NCBI RefSeq assembly: GCF_001663155.1
Contig: NZ_CP015963.1
Location: 1,574,001-1,638,000, forward strand
From: Altererythrobacter ishigakiensis
GTDB lineage: Bacteria; Pseudomonadota; Alphaproteobacteria; Sphingomonadales; Sphingomonadaceae
Direction of reading: 5' to 3'
DNA: 64,000 nt
Below the pieces are notes generated by a model that searched no databases, was not told the DNA's origin, and saw only the letters and a program-made list of their open reading frames with translations. Shown in pieces: positions 1 to 9,478 of this stretch. Every line of letters begins with the position of its first letter. The stretch's first letter is position 1. A program made the translations under genes and the position numbers.

Positions 1-1
1 A

Positions 2-790
2 CTTTTATTGGCGGGGCTGCTGTGGGGCTATGACCGCTGGCAGACGAAGCGTGGCAAACGGCCTGAATGTCGGCTGCCGGTGCATTTTGGCTGGCTTTAT
101 GCACTGAGCCTGCTCGGATGCCTGACGCACCCCGCGCTCGACTGGCTCAATGTCTATGGTGTGCGCTTCCTAGAGCCGTTCTCGAGCCAGTGGTTCTACG
201 GCGATACGCTGTTCATCATCGATGTGTGGCTGTGGGCGCTAATGGGGTTTGCGACATGGTTCTCGCTGCGGCGAGAGAACAAGGGCGGGGAGTGGATGAA
301 GCCCGCGCGCGCAGCAATAGCTGTGAGCCTTGCGTATATCGGGCTGAATGGAGTGATTTCTGAGCAGGCTCTGGGCCAGACCGCTCAAGAATCGGCACCG
401 TATGAAAGCAAGATGATCGCGAGCCCAGTGCCATTCAACTTTTGGGAACGCGAAATAATTCTCCAAAAGCCACTCATTGAGGAGAACGAGCTTAGAGTCG
501 CATTCGCCTACGATGTTGGCAATTGGTCAATTGCTGATGACACGCCAAAGCTGCAGGCGATCTCGAAAGGCGCTTGTTTTTGGCCAACTAGAGAGGTTTG
601 GCGAACAAATGATAGGGAGGTGCAGGCCTTCCTGTTCTGGACCCGTGCGCCCTTTGCCGAACGCGCCGAGGATGGCTCGGTCTTGCTGCGCGATGCGCGC
701 TTCTATGATCCGCGTGCACGGGATCGCTTCACTGTCGCTTTGCCGGATGTGCGGTGTGAGCCATTGAGCCGGGAACCTCCCGGCGGGTAA
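2..790 (+). CDS. Membrane-bound metal-dependent hydrolase (DUF457/YdjM-like), 5' partial
   Basis: The reading frame is open from base 2, so the gene begins upstream of the window and the TTG at 8 is probably internal. The visible N-terminal third has hydrophobic segments and the motif HPALDWLNVYG followed by a second aspartate in a hydrophobic stretch (FIIDVWLW). This histidine/aspartate pattern in a membrane context is typical of the YdjM/DUF457 inner-membrane hydrolases. The remaining ~170 residues are soluble and contain no motif I recognise; they may lie in the periplasm. The stop is 14 bp before the photolyase start. The family call is moderately secure. The substrate is unknown. Confidence 0.6.
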   Translation, partial: LLLAGLLWGYDRWQTKRGKRPECRLPVHFGWLYALSLLGCLTHPALDWLNVYGVRFLEPFSSQWFYGDTLFIIDVWLWALMGFATWFSLRRENKGGEWMKPARAAIAVSLAYIGLNGVISEQALGQTAQESAPYESKMIASPVPFNFWEREIILQKPLIEENELRVAFAYDVGNWSIADDTPKLQAISKGACFWPTREVWRTNDREVQAFLFWTRAPFAERAEDGSVLLRDARFYDPRARDRFTVALPDVRCEPLSREPPGG

Positions 791-804
791 TTCGCTTGGG
801 AGAA

Positions 805-2199
805 ATGGCGAGTCCCCAAATCGTATGGCTGCGGCGCGATCTGCGTATGGTAGACAATCCCGCGCTCTATCACGCGGCGCAGGCTGGTCCAGTGATCGCG
901 GTCTATGTGCTCGATGACGAACGCGCGGGTTCGCACAAATACGGCGGTGCTTCGCGCTGGTGGCTGCACCATTCGCTAACGAGCTTGCAAAACAGCTTCG
1001 CCCAGCGCCACGCGCGCATCATTCTGCGCAAGGGCGATGCGGTGGAGGAACTGTGCAAGATCGCGGAGGAAACCGGTTCAGAAACCGTCCACGCAAACCG
1101 CCATTACGAGCCGTGGTGGCGCAAGGCGCAGGGTGAGCTCAAGGACAAGCTCGACCTAGAGCTTTACGATGCAAATTTCCTGCTGCCTCCCGGCGCGGTA
1201 ACGACGGGTTCGGGCACGCCGTACAAGATCTACACGCCGTTTGCGAAAGCGACGCTGGAGATGCTTCCGCCGCGTGACGAACTGCCAGAGCCGGAGACGC
1301 TCTCTTCTCCCGACACATGGCCCGCCAGCGATGCGCTGGATGACTGGCAATTGCTGCCCACGCGCCCTGATTGGGCAGGCGGCATGCGAGGCTTTTGGGA
1401 AGTGGGCGAGAAGGCCGCACACGAACGCCTCGACTGGTGGGAAGACCACACCGATGACTATGACGATGCGCGCAATCTGCCGTCGGTCGACAAAACCAGT
1501 CAGCTCTCGCCCTACCTCCATTTCGGCGAGGTCAGCCCGGTGCAGATCTGGCATGCGCTCAAGAACAAGCGCTCGCATGGCTGGAAGACCTATGAGAAAG
1601 AGCTGATCTGGCGCGATTATGCGCAAAACGCGATTTGCCAGTTCCCACGCTATGCGCTTGACAATTACCGCGAGGATTTTGACCAAATCGCATGGCGCGA
1701 TCCGGAGAATGACGAAGCCGCTGCGCGCGATCTGAAAGCCTGGCAGCAGGGGCAAACCGGCTACCCCATTGTCGATGCCGGTATGCGGCAGCTTTGGCAG
1801 ACCGGCTGGATGCACAACCGCGTGCGGATGATCGCGGCAAGCTTCCTGATCAAGCATCTGCTGATCGACTGGCGCGTCGGCGAACAGTGGTTCTGGGATA
1901 CGCTGGTCGATGCCGATTACGCCAGCAATGCCACCAATTGGCAGTGGGTGGCGGGTACAGGTGTCGACAGCAATATGTTCGTGCGGATAATGGCGCCGCT
2001 ATCGCAGTCAGAGAAGTTCGACGCTGCGGGCTATATCCGGGAGTACGTGCCCGAATTGGCCGATCTCAGCGAGCCTTACATCCACGATCCCGAAGAGCAC
2101 GGAGTGAGACCGTCCGACTATCCGCGCAAGATCATCGCGCATCGGGAAGGGCGGGAGCGCGCATTATCAGCGTATCGCGATATGAAAGCACAAAGCTAA
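805..2199 (+). CDS. phrB: Deoxyribodipyrimidine photolyase
   Basis: Class I photolyase of about 464 residues. It uses FADH- and blue light to split cyclobutane pyrimidine dimers in DNA. The N-terminus carries the photolyase Rossmann start (QIVWLRRDLRMVDNPAL). The C-terminal half holds the FAD-binding signatures: LSPYLHFGEVSP, ELIWRDYAQN, GYPIVDAGMRQLWQTGW, and NWQWVAGTGVDS with the tryptophans used in flavin photoreduction. I start it at ATG 805 because the protein then begins MASPQIVWLRR like its relatives; an in-frame TTG at 796 would add three residues. Length is normal. Together with the bacteriophytochrome further along, it suggests a bacterium that lives in light. Confidence 0.93.
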   Translation: MASPQIVWLRRDLRMVDNPALYHAAQAGPVIAVYVLDDERAGSHKYGGASRWWLHHSLTSLQNSFAQRHARIILRKGDAVEELCKIAEETGSETVHANRHYEPWWRKAQGELKDKLDLELYDANFLLPPGAVTTGSGTPYKIYTPFAKATLEMLPPRDELPEPETLSSPDTWPASDALDDWQLLPTRPDWAGGMRGFWEVGEKAAHERLDWWEDHTDDYDDARNLPSVDKTSQLSPYLHFGEVSPVQIWHALKNKRSHGWKTYEKELIWRDYAQNAICQFPRYALDNYREDFDQIAWRDPENDEAAARDLKAWQQGQTGYPIVDAGMRQLWQTGWMHNRVRMIAASFLIKHLLIDWRVGEQWFWDTLVDADYASNATNWQWVAGTGVDSNMFVRIMAPLSQSEKFDAAGYIREYVPELADLSEPYIHDPEEHGVRPSDYPRKIIAHREGRERALSAYRDMKAQS

Positions 2200-2258
2200 G
2201 CTTGCTCCCTCGCATCGCACTCCATAGGGTGCGCTCGTTTCTATTTAGGGAGATAATA

Positions 2259-3443
2259 ATGCGGGTTTGGATCAGCAGCGCGGCACTCACGCTGGCACTG
2301 ACAGGATGCGTAGCGAGCTATAGCGTCCCGATTGAAACTGCGCCGGTGCAAGAAAATCCGGTCACTTTCGTCACGCCGCCAGAGCGCGAGCCCGCTGATC
2401 TTCAGGTTCTGTTCTGGAGCGATGAACAGCGAGAACAGCGTTTCCGGGAGATGGAAAACTGGTTTGAGGGGCACGAGGTGAAGGGCGCGGTTGAGCCGCG
2501 CGCATTGCCGGATGGTGCACCGCTAAATGATACACTCGCGGCTGAAATCCGCAGCTTGATGGAATCGACCAATGCCGCCGGGGTGATGGTGCTGCAAGAT
2601 GGCGAAAAACGGTTTGAATCCTATCGGCTTGGCTTTGGTCCGGAGCAGCGCTGGACAAGTTTCTCCGTAGCCAAGAGCTTCACCTCGACGTTGCTTGGTG
2701 CTGCGATCCAGGACGGTTTTATAGGCAGCCTGCAAGATCCGGTAACCCAATACATCCCTGAGCTCGCAGGCTCCGCTTATGAAGGGGTCACTGTAGAACA
2801 GTTGGCCACGATGACGTCAGGTGTTGCGTGGAACGAGGACTATACCGACCCCGAAAGCGATGTCGCCAAGATGGCCAGTTTCGTGCTGGAATATGGCGAA
2901 GATGCGATGGTGGCTCAGATGAAGGAACTCCCGCGTGAGGCGCCTCCGGGTGAGAAATGGGTCTACAAGACGGGTGAGACCAATCTGATCGGTTTGCTCG
3001 TTGAGAATGCGGTAGGGTTGCCACTGGCAGCGTATGCCAAGCAAAAGATCATCGACCCGGCTGGCTTTGAAGGCGACCTGTTCTGGATGAGCGATCCGCG
3101 CGGCGGCAGCATTGGTGGTTGTTGCCTATCGATCCGGCTGGCCGACTATGCCCGCATGGGTCAGTTTGCGCTCGAAGGCGGGAATGGCGTAGTGCCAGAT
3201 GGCTGGTTTGCCGAAGCGGGTGATCGCAAGGTCGATTTCGCCAATGGCGGTTTCGGCTATGGCTACCAATGGTGGAGCTATCCGGGGATAAACTACGGTG
3301 CGCAGGGCATTTTCGGTCAGTCTATCACCATCATGCCAGAAGAGGGAATCGTGGTTGCGGTCGTTAGCAACTGGCCCACGGCCACCAGCGATGCTCGTGG
3401 GCAATGGTATAGGCTCGTACAAAAAATCGCCGCGGCTGAATAA
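2259..3443 (+). CDS. Serine hydrolase lipoprotein, beta-lactamase class C / 6-aminohexanoate-dimer hydrolase-like
   Basis: About 394 residues. The start is ATG 2259, preceded by an AGGGAG ribosome site. The open frame continues far upstream, but that part lies inside the photolyase gene and is discarded. The N-terminus is a lipoprotein signal with lipobox LTGC (Cys17). The active-site motif SVAK sits at 136-139 within SFSVAKSFTS, with a YKTGETN motif near 236. The C-terminal YGAQGIFGQ takes the place of the KTG triad, as in the NylB/esterase branch rather than true beta-lactamases. It is probably an envelope-anchored esterase or peptidase. Substrate cannot be read from sequence. It is convergent with the PilZ gene across a hairpin terminator. 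Confidence 0.8.
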   Translation: MRVWISSAALTLALTGCVASYSVPIETAPVQENPVTFVTPPEREPADLQVLFWSDEQREQRFREMENWFEGHEVKGAVEPRALPDGAPLNDTLAAEIRSLMESTNAAGVMVLQDGEKRFESYRLGFGPEQRWTSFSVAKSFTSTLLGAAIQDGFIGSLQDPVTQYIPELAGSAYEGVTVEQLATMTSGVAWNEDYTDPESDVAKMASFVLEYGEDAMVAQMKELPREAPPGEKWVYKTGETNLIGLLVENAVGLPLAAYAKQKIIDPAGFEGDLFWMSDPRGGSIGGCCLSIRLADYARMGQFALEGGNGVVPDGWFAEAGDRKVDFANGGFGYGYQWWSYPGINYGAQGIFGQSITIMPEEGIVVAVVSNWPTATSDARGQWYRLVQKIAAAE

Positions 3444-3458
3444 CTCAGCGGCGGCGAT
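3426..3458. terminator. Bidirectional intrinsic terminator
   Basis: ATCGCCGCGGCTGA (3426-3439) pairs with TCAGCGGCGGCGAT (3445-3458) over 14 bp with one mismatch and a 5-nt loop. It is flanked by a run of A on the left and ATTTTCT on the right, so it can act for transcripts from both sides. The upstream gene's TAA stop (3441-3443) lies in the loop. It sits between two convergent genes. Confidence 0.75.
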
Positions 3459-3481
3459 ATTTTCTGCGGCTCACAAGCGGG

Positions 3482-3826
3482 TCAGATGCTGCGATTGGCA
3501 GTCATTTGTGCATAGCGCTGGATGATATTGTCGTGCACAATCGGGCTGAGTAGTTCTGTGAATGCGCAGCCAACAATGCAATTGTCCCACCACACAACTT
3601 GCGCCTGAAGCGATTCCAGACCCGGTAGTGTCAGCCAGCAGACCTGGCCTTCATGCATGCGGTTGATCGCAGCGGCAGAGAATCCAGAAATTGAAAGATC
3701 GTGCACCACGCTTTGGAAAGCGCGGCCACCAGATGCACGCAGCGAAGCCGGAATTGTCAGCTTAGTGCGCGGTGCGCAGCGATCTTCCTGCGCGGCGATT
3801 TCGTAACGGTCTTGCGTTCTGTGCAT
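3482..3826 (-). CDS. PilZ domain protein (single domain)
   Basis: A 114-residue protein consisting almost entirely of one PilZ domain, the c-di-GMP-binding fold. The N-terminal basic element DRCAPR supplies arginines in the position of the RxxxR motif, and DLSISGFS matches the (D/N)xSxxG motif about 25 residues later. The rest (GQVCWLTLPGLESLQAQVVWWD) reads as the beta-barrel strands. Single-domain PilZ proteins act as adaptors in motility, polysaccharide or cell-cycle control. Partners cannot be inferred here because neighbours are housekeeping genes. The first arginine motif is not in perfect RxxxR spacing, so c-di-GMP binding is probable but not certain. Confidence 0.78.
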   Translation of the reverse strand: MHRTQDRYEIAAQEDRCAPRTKLTIPASLRASGGRAFQSVVHDLSISGFSAAAINRMHEGQVCWLTLPGLESLQAQVVWWDNCIVGCAFTELLSPIVHDNIIQRYAQMTANRSI

Positions 3827-3986
3827 GCCCGAATTCCTTAAGTATCAGCGTATCTGGCTCTCAGCTACGCAAATCGCGGATCACGCGCACGAAGCCTTAA
3901 GCTTCACACACGTTGACTCGATGCGGTTTCCGGCATGTAACCTAAATTGGTTAGCGGTGATTTAACTAGGCGATTCTGCGTGAAGG

Positions 3987-4706
3987 CTAGCTGTCGACAC
4001 GTTCACGATGTCCGGTAGTGAAGTCTTCTCCCAACAAGCCAACCAGTCGTTCTGCCACGACGTCTGGCTGTTTTACCGTTTCAGGGTCCTCACCCGGGTA
4101 AGCTTTTGCGCGCATGTCTGTGCGAGTGGCACCCGGATCAATGATCGCAACACGAATATTACCAATCTTTTCAACTTCCTGTGCGTAACAGCTCAGAATA
4201 TTGTCGAAGGCCGCTTTGGATGACCCGTACGCGCTCCAATAGGCGCGTGGGCCAGCGCCAACGCTGCTGGTAAGCCCAATCACTCTTGCTGCATCTGACC
4301 GCTTCAGCATCGGATCGAACGCTGCAAGCAGCGCCTGCGTTGCTAATACATTGAGGTTCAAAGCCTGATTGAATTGCTTGGCGTCGATCTGCGTGACTGG
4401 AGTCAATGTCGGCAGATACGCCGCCGAAAGAACCAGAATATCTAGTACATCCCAGCGTCCGGATACCGCCTGTGCCAAACGTGCGATTGATTCGGGTTCG
4501 GTCAAATCAAGCGGGGCAATGGTTGCCGCACCGCCGGCTGCATGAATTTCATCCTCGACCAACTCCAAGGCTTTAACATCACGCGCGACTAGCACGACTT
4601 GTGCACCCCGTGCGGCAAGCGCCTTTGCAGTTGCTGCGCCGATGCCTTTGCTTGCCCCCGTGACAAGCGCAAGTTTGCCCTCAAGTGGTTTAATGCCGTC
4701 TGTCAT
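3987..4706 (-). CDS. SDR-family NAD(P)-dependent oxidoreductase
   Basis: A 239-residue classical short-chain dehydrogenase. It has the cofactor motif GASKGIG at 17-23, the catalytic serine in GLTSSVGAG and the Y-x3-K motif in AYGSSKAAFD. It begins 3 bp after purF ends on the same strand, so it is almost certainly co-transcribed with purF. The pairing of purF with an SDR is, as I recall, common in sphingomonads, but no role in purine synthesis is established. Substrate unknown. Confidence 0.85.
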   Translation of the reverse strand: MTDGIKPLEGKLALVTGASKGIGAATAKALAARGAQVVLVARDVKALELVEDEIHAAGGAATIAPLDLTEPESIARLAQAVSGRWDVLDILVLSAAYLPTLTPVTQIDAKQFNQALNLNVLATQALLAAFDPMLKRSDAARVIGLTSSVGAGPRAYWSAYGSSKAAFDNILSCYAQEVEKIGNIRVAIIDPGATRTDMRAKAYPGEDPETVKQPDVVAERLVGLLGEDFTTGHRERVDS

Positions 4707-4709
4707 GGC

Positions 4710-6182
4710 TCAAGCTGCCTTGTGATCTGCGAATGAAAGCTGTGCGTCGTCGCTGTCTTTGGCGTTCAGGTCAGTCAGCGAGGTAGGATAGTCGCCGGTG
4801 AAACATGCATCGCAGAATTGCGGACAGCTGTTGTCACGGTGGTCAGCGCCAACTGCGCGATAGAGTCCATCTATGGAGACGAATGCCAAACTGTCAGCCT
4901 TGATGTAGTCACGCATTGGCTCGACATCCATGCGCGCGGCGAGCAATTTTTCACGTTCGGGCGTATCTACACCATAGAAACAGCTATGCGCCGTTGGCGG
5001 ACTGGCAACGCGGAAATGCACTTCTCTTGCGCCTGCTTCGCGCATCATCTCGACAATCTTCATAGAGGTGGTGCCACGAACGATGGAATCGTCGATCAAT
5101 ACGATCCGCTTGCCTTCAACCAAACCTCGATTGGCATTGTGCTTGCGCTTCACACCGGAGTGACGAGCGGTGTCTGATGGTTGGATGAAGGTTCGTCCGA
5201 CGTAATGTGAACGGATTATACCGAGTTCAAACGGTACACCCGATTGCTGTGCATAGCCAATCGCAGCAGGTACGCCGCTGTCCGGTACTGGTACCACAAG
5301 ATCGGCATCGACCGGGCTCTCGATCGCTAGTTGCTGGCCAATCGCTTTGCGGGCTTCGTAGACCGTATGGCCAGCAAACATCGAGTCAGGGCGACTGAAA
5401 TAGACATGCTCAAAGATGCATGGTCGAGCGCTGTGATTGCCGAACGGCCGCAGCGTCTCAACCTTGCCGTCGAAATCCACTCGGATCAGCTCACCAGGTT
5501 CCACTTCACGAGTGAACTCGGCGCCGACCACATCGAATGCAACAGTTTCGCTGGCAAAGACAATCGCATCGCCCATCTTGCCCATGACCAGCGGGCGAAT
5601 TCCCAGAGGATCACGACAGGCGATCATGCCTTCCGGCGTCATCACAACTAGAGCATAGGCGCCTTCGACCAGTCGAAGAGCATCGACCAGACGGTCAACC
5701 ATCGTCGGGTAGCGGCTCGTCGCCACAAGATGGATGATCACTTCAGTGTCTGAAGTCGATTGGAAAATGGCACCGTGCTGAACCAGTTCGTTCCGCAACT
5801 TCTGTGCGTTCGAGATATTGCCATTGTGCGCAACTGCGAAACCGCCACTAGCAAGGTCGGCGTAAAGCGGCTGCACATTGCGCAAGCCAGCACCGCCGGT
5901 GGTGGAATAACGTACATGCCCTGCTGCCATATGTCCGGGCAGTTCAGCTATCGCTTCCTGAGAAGAAAAGTTTTCAGCGACGTGCCCAAGGCCACGGCGT
6001 GAGTAGAATTCTGTGCCGTCATAACTTGTGATGCCGGCCGCTTCTTGACCGCGATGCTGCAAAGCATGCAGCCCCAAAGCGGTCGCCGCAGAAGCGTCAG
6101 ATGCATTGATCGCGCCAAACACGCCGCATTCCTCGCGCAGTTTGTCGCCAAATTCGTCGAGGAATGGATTAGTCCAGTTCAT
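4710..6182 (-). CDS. purF: Amidophosphoribosyltransferase
   Basis: First committed enzyme of purine synthesis: it transfers the amide nitrogen of glutamine to PRPP. Length is 490 residues. The N-terminal nucleophile is Cys19 in EECGVFG, so an 18-residue propeptide must be removed, as in the Bacillus-type enzymes. The PRPP loop reads IVLIDDSIVRGTTS. The C-terminal cysteines (SCPQFCDACF) match the 4Fe-4S cluster ligands of that same class. It is followed by an SDR gene 3 bp downstream. The 214 bp upstream, shared with the divergent lolC, should hold its promoter; I saw no purine-repressor palindrome I would trust. Confidence 0.95.
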   Translation of the reverse strand: MNWTNPFLDEFGDKLREECGVFGAINASDASAATALGLHALQHRGQEAAGITSYDGTEFYSRRGLGHVAENFSSQEAIAELPGHMAAGHVRYSTTGGAGLRNVQPLYADLASGGFAVAHNGNISNAQKLRNELVQHGAIFQSTSDTEVIIHLVATSRYPTMVDRLVDALRLVEGAYALVVMTPEGMIACRDPLGIRPLVMGKMGDAIVFASETVAFDVVGAEFTREVEPGELIRVDFDGKVETLRPFGNHSARPCIFEHVYFSRPDSMFAGHTVYEARKAIGQQLAIESPVDADLVVPVPDSGVPAAIGYAQQSGVPFELGIIRSHYVGRTFIQPSDTARHSGVKRKHNANRGLVEGKRIVLIDDSIVRGTTSMKIVEMMREAGAREVHFRVASPPTAHSCFYGVDTPEREKLLAARMDVEPMRDYIKADSLAFVSIDGLYRAVGADHRDNSCPQFCDACFTGDYPTSLTDLNAKDSDDAQLSFADHKAA

Positions 6183-6396
6183 GCTGAGCCTGCCCGCTAG
6201 CGCCGCGTGTTACCGTCGCCGCGTCAATGGCGATGTTACAGCCGGATTACAAGGGCCATCACCGCGGTGTCACAAGCTTTTGATCGGGATAGGGCAAGGA
6301 TGCGCCATTGCGCGACCCGAAAGCCTCGCCTAATCCTGCGTTCACATGAGGCTGGCCAAACCGGCCCGGTCATTTTCTTGAGGGCCTTTATATACC

Positions 6397-7638
6397 GTGA
6401 TCCTCTCTCCGTTCGAATGGATGATCGCCAAGCGCTACCTTTTGCCAGGCAAAGGGGAGGCGTTCATCGCATTGGTCGCCAGTATTTCCATCGGCGTTGT
6501 GATGCTCAGCGTTGCCATGCTGGTGGTGGTGATGAGCGTGATGAACGGATTTCGGGCGGAACTGCTCGACAAGATCGTCGGGCTTAACGGCCATGCTGTG
6601 GTACAAGCCTACGGCGGGCGGCTCAACAGTTGGGAGGAAGTGCTGCGCGACGTGCAATCCACGCCAGAGGTGGTCGAGGCCAATCCGCTGATAGAGCAGC
6701 CCTTGTTAACGACTTTCAACGGGCGTGTGGAAGGTATTTTCGTGCGTGGCCAAACGCAAAACGATCTTGCCAGCATGGCTGACAAGGTCCTGCTCGGGAA
6801 TGTTGGCGAACTGCAGCCAGATGCTGGCAAGGTCGCAATCGGGTCTCGACTTGCGCAGAACATCGGCGCGCGTGTGGGTGACACCATCACGATTATCAAT
6901 CCGCAGGGGCGCTCGACCCCGTTTGGCACAACCATGCGACAGGTTGGTTATGAGATCTCAGCAATTTTCGAGGTCGGGATTTATGACTTCGACGAAAAGT
7001 TCGTAATGATGCCGATGGCAGACGCGCAAACCTTGCTTTTGATGGGTGATGCGGTGGGTCAGATCGAAATCAAGGTGACCGATCCGGACCGAGTTGGCGA
7101 AATCCTTGCACCCGTTCAGGAGCGGCTGGCTGGGCGGGCTGTAATTGCCGATTGGAAAACCATGAATTCGACACTGTTTGAAGCGCTACAGGTAGAGCGA
7201 GTTGCAATGTTTTTTGCATTGAGTTTCATGGTTTTGGTGGCAGCGTTTAATATTCTGTCGAGTCTCGTGATGTTGGTGCGTGCAAAGACCCGCGATATTG
7301 CGATCATGCGAACAATGGGCGCGACGCGTAGAAGCCTCACCAAGATCTTCGTGACCACGGGTTTCACTGTTGGTGCAATAGGGACGGTTGCGGGTCTAGG
7401 ACTCGGGGCCATAGTGCTGTATTTCCGTGAAAGTATTGTTTCCTTCATAGCGTTGGTGACAGGCCAGGAAATCTGGGATCCCGAGGTGCGGTTTCTTTCG
7501 ACGCTTCCGTCACGGGTAGACCCGGTTGAGGTAGCCGGAATTGTAGCGCTGGCCCTAATCCTAAGCTTCCTTGCAACCCTTTACCCCGCGTTGAAAGCGG
7601 CGAGTACCGATCCGGTCGAGGTGTTGCGCTATGAATGA
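6397..7638 (+). CDS. lolC: Lipoprotein-releasing ABC transporter permease LolC/LolE
   Basis: Inner-membrane permease (413 residues) that, with LolD, releases outer-membrane lipoproteins to the carrier LolA. It has one N-terminal membrane helix ([20 protein letters not shown]), a periplasmic MacB-like domain of about 200 residues, then three C-terminal helices ending in [19 protein letters not shown], the usual FtsX/LolC tail. I use the GTG start at 6397 because [14 protein letters not shown] is the conserved N-terminus of the family; the ATG at 6421 would cut into it. A single LolC/E-type gene is visible, as expected where the permease is a homodimer. Its end overlaps lolD by 8 bp. Confidence 0.92.
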   Translation: MILSPFEWMIAKRYLLPGKGEAFIALVASISIGVVMLSVAMLVVVMSVMNGFRAELLDKIVGLNGHAVVQAYGGRLNSWEEVLRDVQSTPEVVEANPLIEQPLLTTFNGRVEGIFVRGQTQNDLASMADKVLLGNVGELQPDAGKVAIGSRLAQNIGARVGDTITIINPQGRSTPFGTTMRQVGYEISAIFEVGIYDFDEKFVMMPMADAQTLLLMGDAVGQIEIKVTDPDRVGEILAPVQERLAGRAVIADWKTMNSTLFEALQVERVAMFFALSFMVLVAAFNILSSLVMLVRAKTRDIAIMRTMGATRRSLTKIFVTTGFTVGAIGTVAGLGLGAIVLYFRESIVSFIALVTGQEIWDPEVRFLSTLPSRVDPVEVAGIVALALILSFLATLYPALKAASTDPVEVLRYE

Positions 7639-8314
7639 TGTTGTTGAGCCGGTCGTTAAACTGCGCGGATTAAAGCGCAGCTTCACTCAAGGTGACACCC
7701 TGATCGAGGTACTGCGCGGCGCGGATCTCGATATCATGCCGGGTGAAATCGTTGCCTTGCTCGGTCCATCTGGCACAGGCAAGTCGACCATGTTGCAAGC
7801 AGTCGGCCTTCTGGAAGGCGGGTTTGAGGGTTCGATCCAGATCGCAGGCAAGGAGGCTGCGACCATGGCCAGTGATGAGCGGACGAAGTTGCGCCGCGAA
7901 CATCTGGGGTTCGTTTACCAGTTCCATCACCTGCTGCCTGATTTCAATGCGCGCGAAAATGTAGTGATGCCCCAGATGATTGCAGGGGTGGATGAACGCG
8001 ATGCAGAGGATCGCGCCATTGAGTTGCTGACTGCACTTGGACTTGGTCACCGGATGGATCACCGGCCTAGCCAGCTGTCCGGCGGCGAACAGCAACGAGT
8101 GGCGGTTGCGCGGGCGCTCGCAAATCGGCCAATGCTCGTCCTCGCAGACGAACCCACAGGGAATCTTGACGAAAACACGTCGGAGCGTGTGCTTAGCGAG
8201 TTCCTTTCACTGGTACGCGGAGAGGGAAGCGCGGCGCTCGTTGCCACGCATAATGAGCGGCTGGCTAGCAAGATGGACCGCGTTGTCCGGCTGCACGATG
8301 GAATTCTGACCTGA
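7631..8314 (+). CDS. lolD: Lipoprotein-releasing ABC transporter ATPase
   Basis: A 227-residue ATPase subunit that powers lipoprotein extraction by LolC/E. Walker A is GPSGTGKS (45-52), the signature is LSGGEQQR, Walker B is VLADEPTG and the switch histidine is in ATHNE. Its start codon lies inside the last codons of lolC, which indicates translational coupling. No signal peptide; it acts at the cytoplasmic face. Confidence 0.95.
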   Translation: MNDVVEPVVKLRGLKRSFTQGDTLIEVLRGADLDIMPGEIVALLGPSGTGKSTMLQAVGLLEGGFEGSIQIAGKEAATMASDERTKLRREHLGFVYQFHHLLPDFNARENVVMPQMIAGVDERDAEDRAIELLTALGLGHRMDHRPSQLSGGEQQRVAVARALANRPMLVLADEPTGNLDENTSERVLSEFLSLVRGEGSAALVATHNERLASKMDRVVRLHDGILT

Positions 8315-8406
8315 CATTGGCAGAGGTGCGTTCGCATCTGATGGATGCCGCTTTGACTTCGATCGCGGGCTGACTCACTCCTCTGCAAACTGAAGAGGGG
8401 AATACC

Positions 8407-8928
8407 ATGTTCACGTCCTATGTCGCGCTTTTGCTGCTTCAAGCCGCGTCGGTTGCGGTGACTCCTGCACCACCGCCACAAGCTTGTGATAGCGATGGGC
8501 ATGCAGGGTTCGACTTCTGGCTGGGCGAGTGGGATGTCTATCCCACCGGTGGCGATACCAAGGTCGCGGACAGCAGGATCGAGCGCAAGCACACTGGCTG
8601 CGCCGTGATCGAGAACTGGATGCCGCTGCGCGGTGGTGGCGGGACCAGCCTGAACCATTTCGATGTGGCAACAGGGCAATGGAACCAGAGATGGGTTGGA
8701 TCATCGCCCGGCGCGGTCGAATTCACCGGCGGTGTTACAGGTGGCAAGATGGTGCTAACCGGCAATTGGCCATCACCAGGCGCCCCGCACACGCTGGTTC
8801 GGATGACCTATACGACAAATGAAGATGGATCGGTGCGCCAGTTCGGAGAATCCTCGACGGACCATGGTGTTTCGTGGCAAAGCGCTTTCGATTTCACTTA
8901 CCGCTCGAAAGAGGACGTACCCAAATGA
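8407..8928 (+). CDS. Secreted protein of unknown function (DUF1579-like)
   Basis: A 173-residue protein with a short signal peptide (about 20 residues, hydrophobic FTSYVALLLLQAASVAV) followed by a proline-rich linker. The mature part contains FDFWLGEWDVYPTGG, the lipocalin-like opening often seen in DUF1579 proteins, and a series of beta strands. The start is well supported by GAAGAGGGG upstream of ATG 8407. Its stop overlaps the glutathione peroxidase start (ATGA), so the two are translated together. Function is unknown; export plus coupling to a peroxidase could mean an envelope-stress role, but that is only context. Confidence 0.7.
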   Translation: MFTSYVALLLLQAASVAVTPAPPPQACDSDGHAGFDFWLGEWDVYPTGGDTKVADSRIERKHTGCAVIENWMPLRGGGGTSLNHFDVATGQWNQRWVGSSPGAVEFTGGVTGGKMVLTGNWPSPGAPHTLVRMTYTTNEDGSVRQFGESSTDHGVSWQSAFDFTYRSKEDVPK

Positions 8929-9404
8929 CCACTATTGCCGATTTTACCGTCACTACCAACCGCGGCGAAGAACTCGACCTTGCAACCAAAAAGGGCAAAG
9001 TGCTGTTGGTTGTGAATACAGCCAGCAAGTGTGGTTTCACACCGCAGTATGACGGGTTGGAGAAGGTGTTTCAGCAGTACAAGGACCGCGGCTTCGAAGT
9101 ACTAGGATTTCCCTGTAACCAATTCGGCGCGCAGGAGCCCGGCAACGCAAACGAGATCCAGGAGTTCTGCAAGGTGAACTTTGGCGTCACTTTTCCGCTG
9201 ATGCAGAAAATTGACGTCAACGGTCCAGATGCTTCGCCGCTCTACGATTGGATGAAGTCAGAGGCGAAGGGCCTGATGGGCTCTACCGGCATCAAATGGA
9301 ACTTCACCAAATTCCTGATCGACCGCGAAGGCAATGTGGTGCGCCGCTACGCGCCAACCGACAAGCCGGAGCGGATCGCGAAGGATATCGAAAAGCTGCT
9401 CTAA
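8925..9404 (+). CDS. Glutathione peroxidase family protein (thiol peroxidase)
   Basis: A 159-residue cytoplasmic peroxidase that reduces H2O2 and organic hydroperoxides. The peroxidatic Cys36 lies in NTASKCGFTPQY, the catalytic Gln70 in FPCNQFGAQEPG and the Trp in IKWNFTKFLID. The catalytic residue is cysteine (TGT), not selenocysteine, so thioredoxin is the more probable electron donor. Cys64 in the FPCNQFG motif and Cys84 (EFCKVNFG) are further candidates for a resolving role. I start at ATG 8925, which overlaps the upstream stop. Confidence 0.93.
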   Translation: MTTIADFTVTTNRGEELDLATKKGKVLLVVNTASKCGFTPQYDGLEKVFQQYKDRGFEVLGFPCNQFGAQEPGNANEIQEFCKVNFGVTFPLMQKIDVNGPDASPLYDWMKSEAKGLMGSTGIKWNFTKFLIDREGNVVRRYAPTDKPERIAKDIEKLL

Positions 9405-9478
9405 TACGCCTGTCCACTTGTGGAGAATTTGCGCGCGTTTGCGCTTCCGAATCGCGCGGCAATTCCTAAAGTAGGCGG

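Noticed and set aside
1156..1857. 233-codon minus-strand frame inside the photolyase gene
   Set aside because: Antisense to a strongly conserved protein, no ribosome site or family resemblance.
1794..2258. Upstream extension of the serine-hydrolase frame
   Set aside because: It lies inside the photolyase gene in another frame; ATG 2259 has a ribosome site and yields a proper lipoprotein signal.
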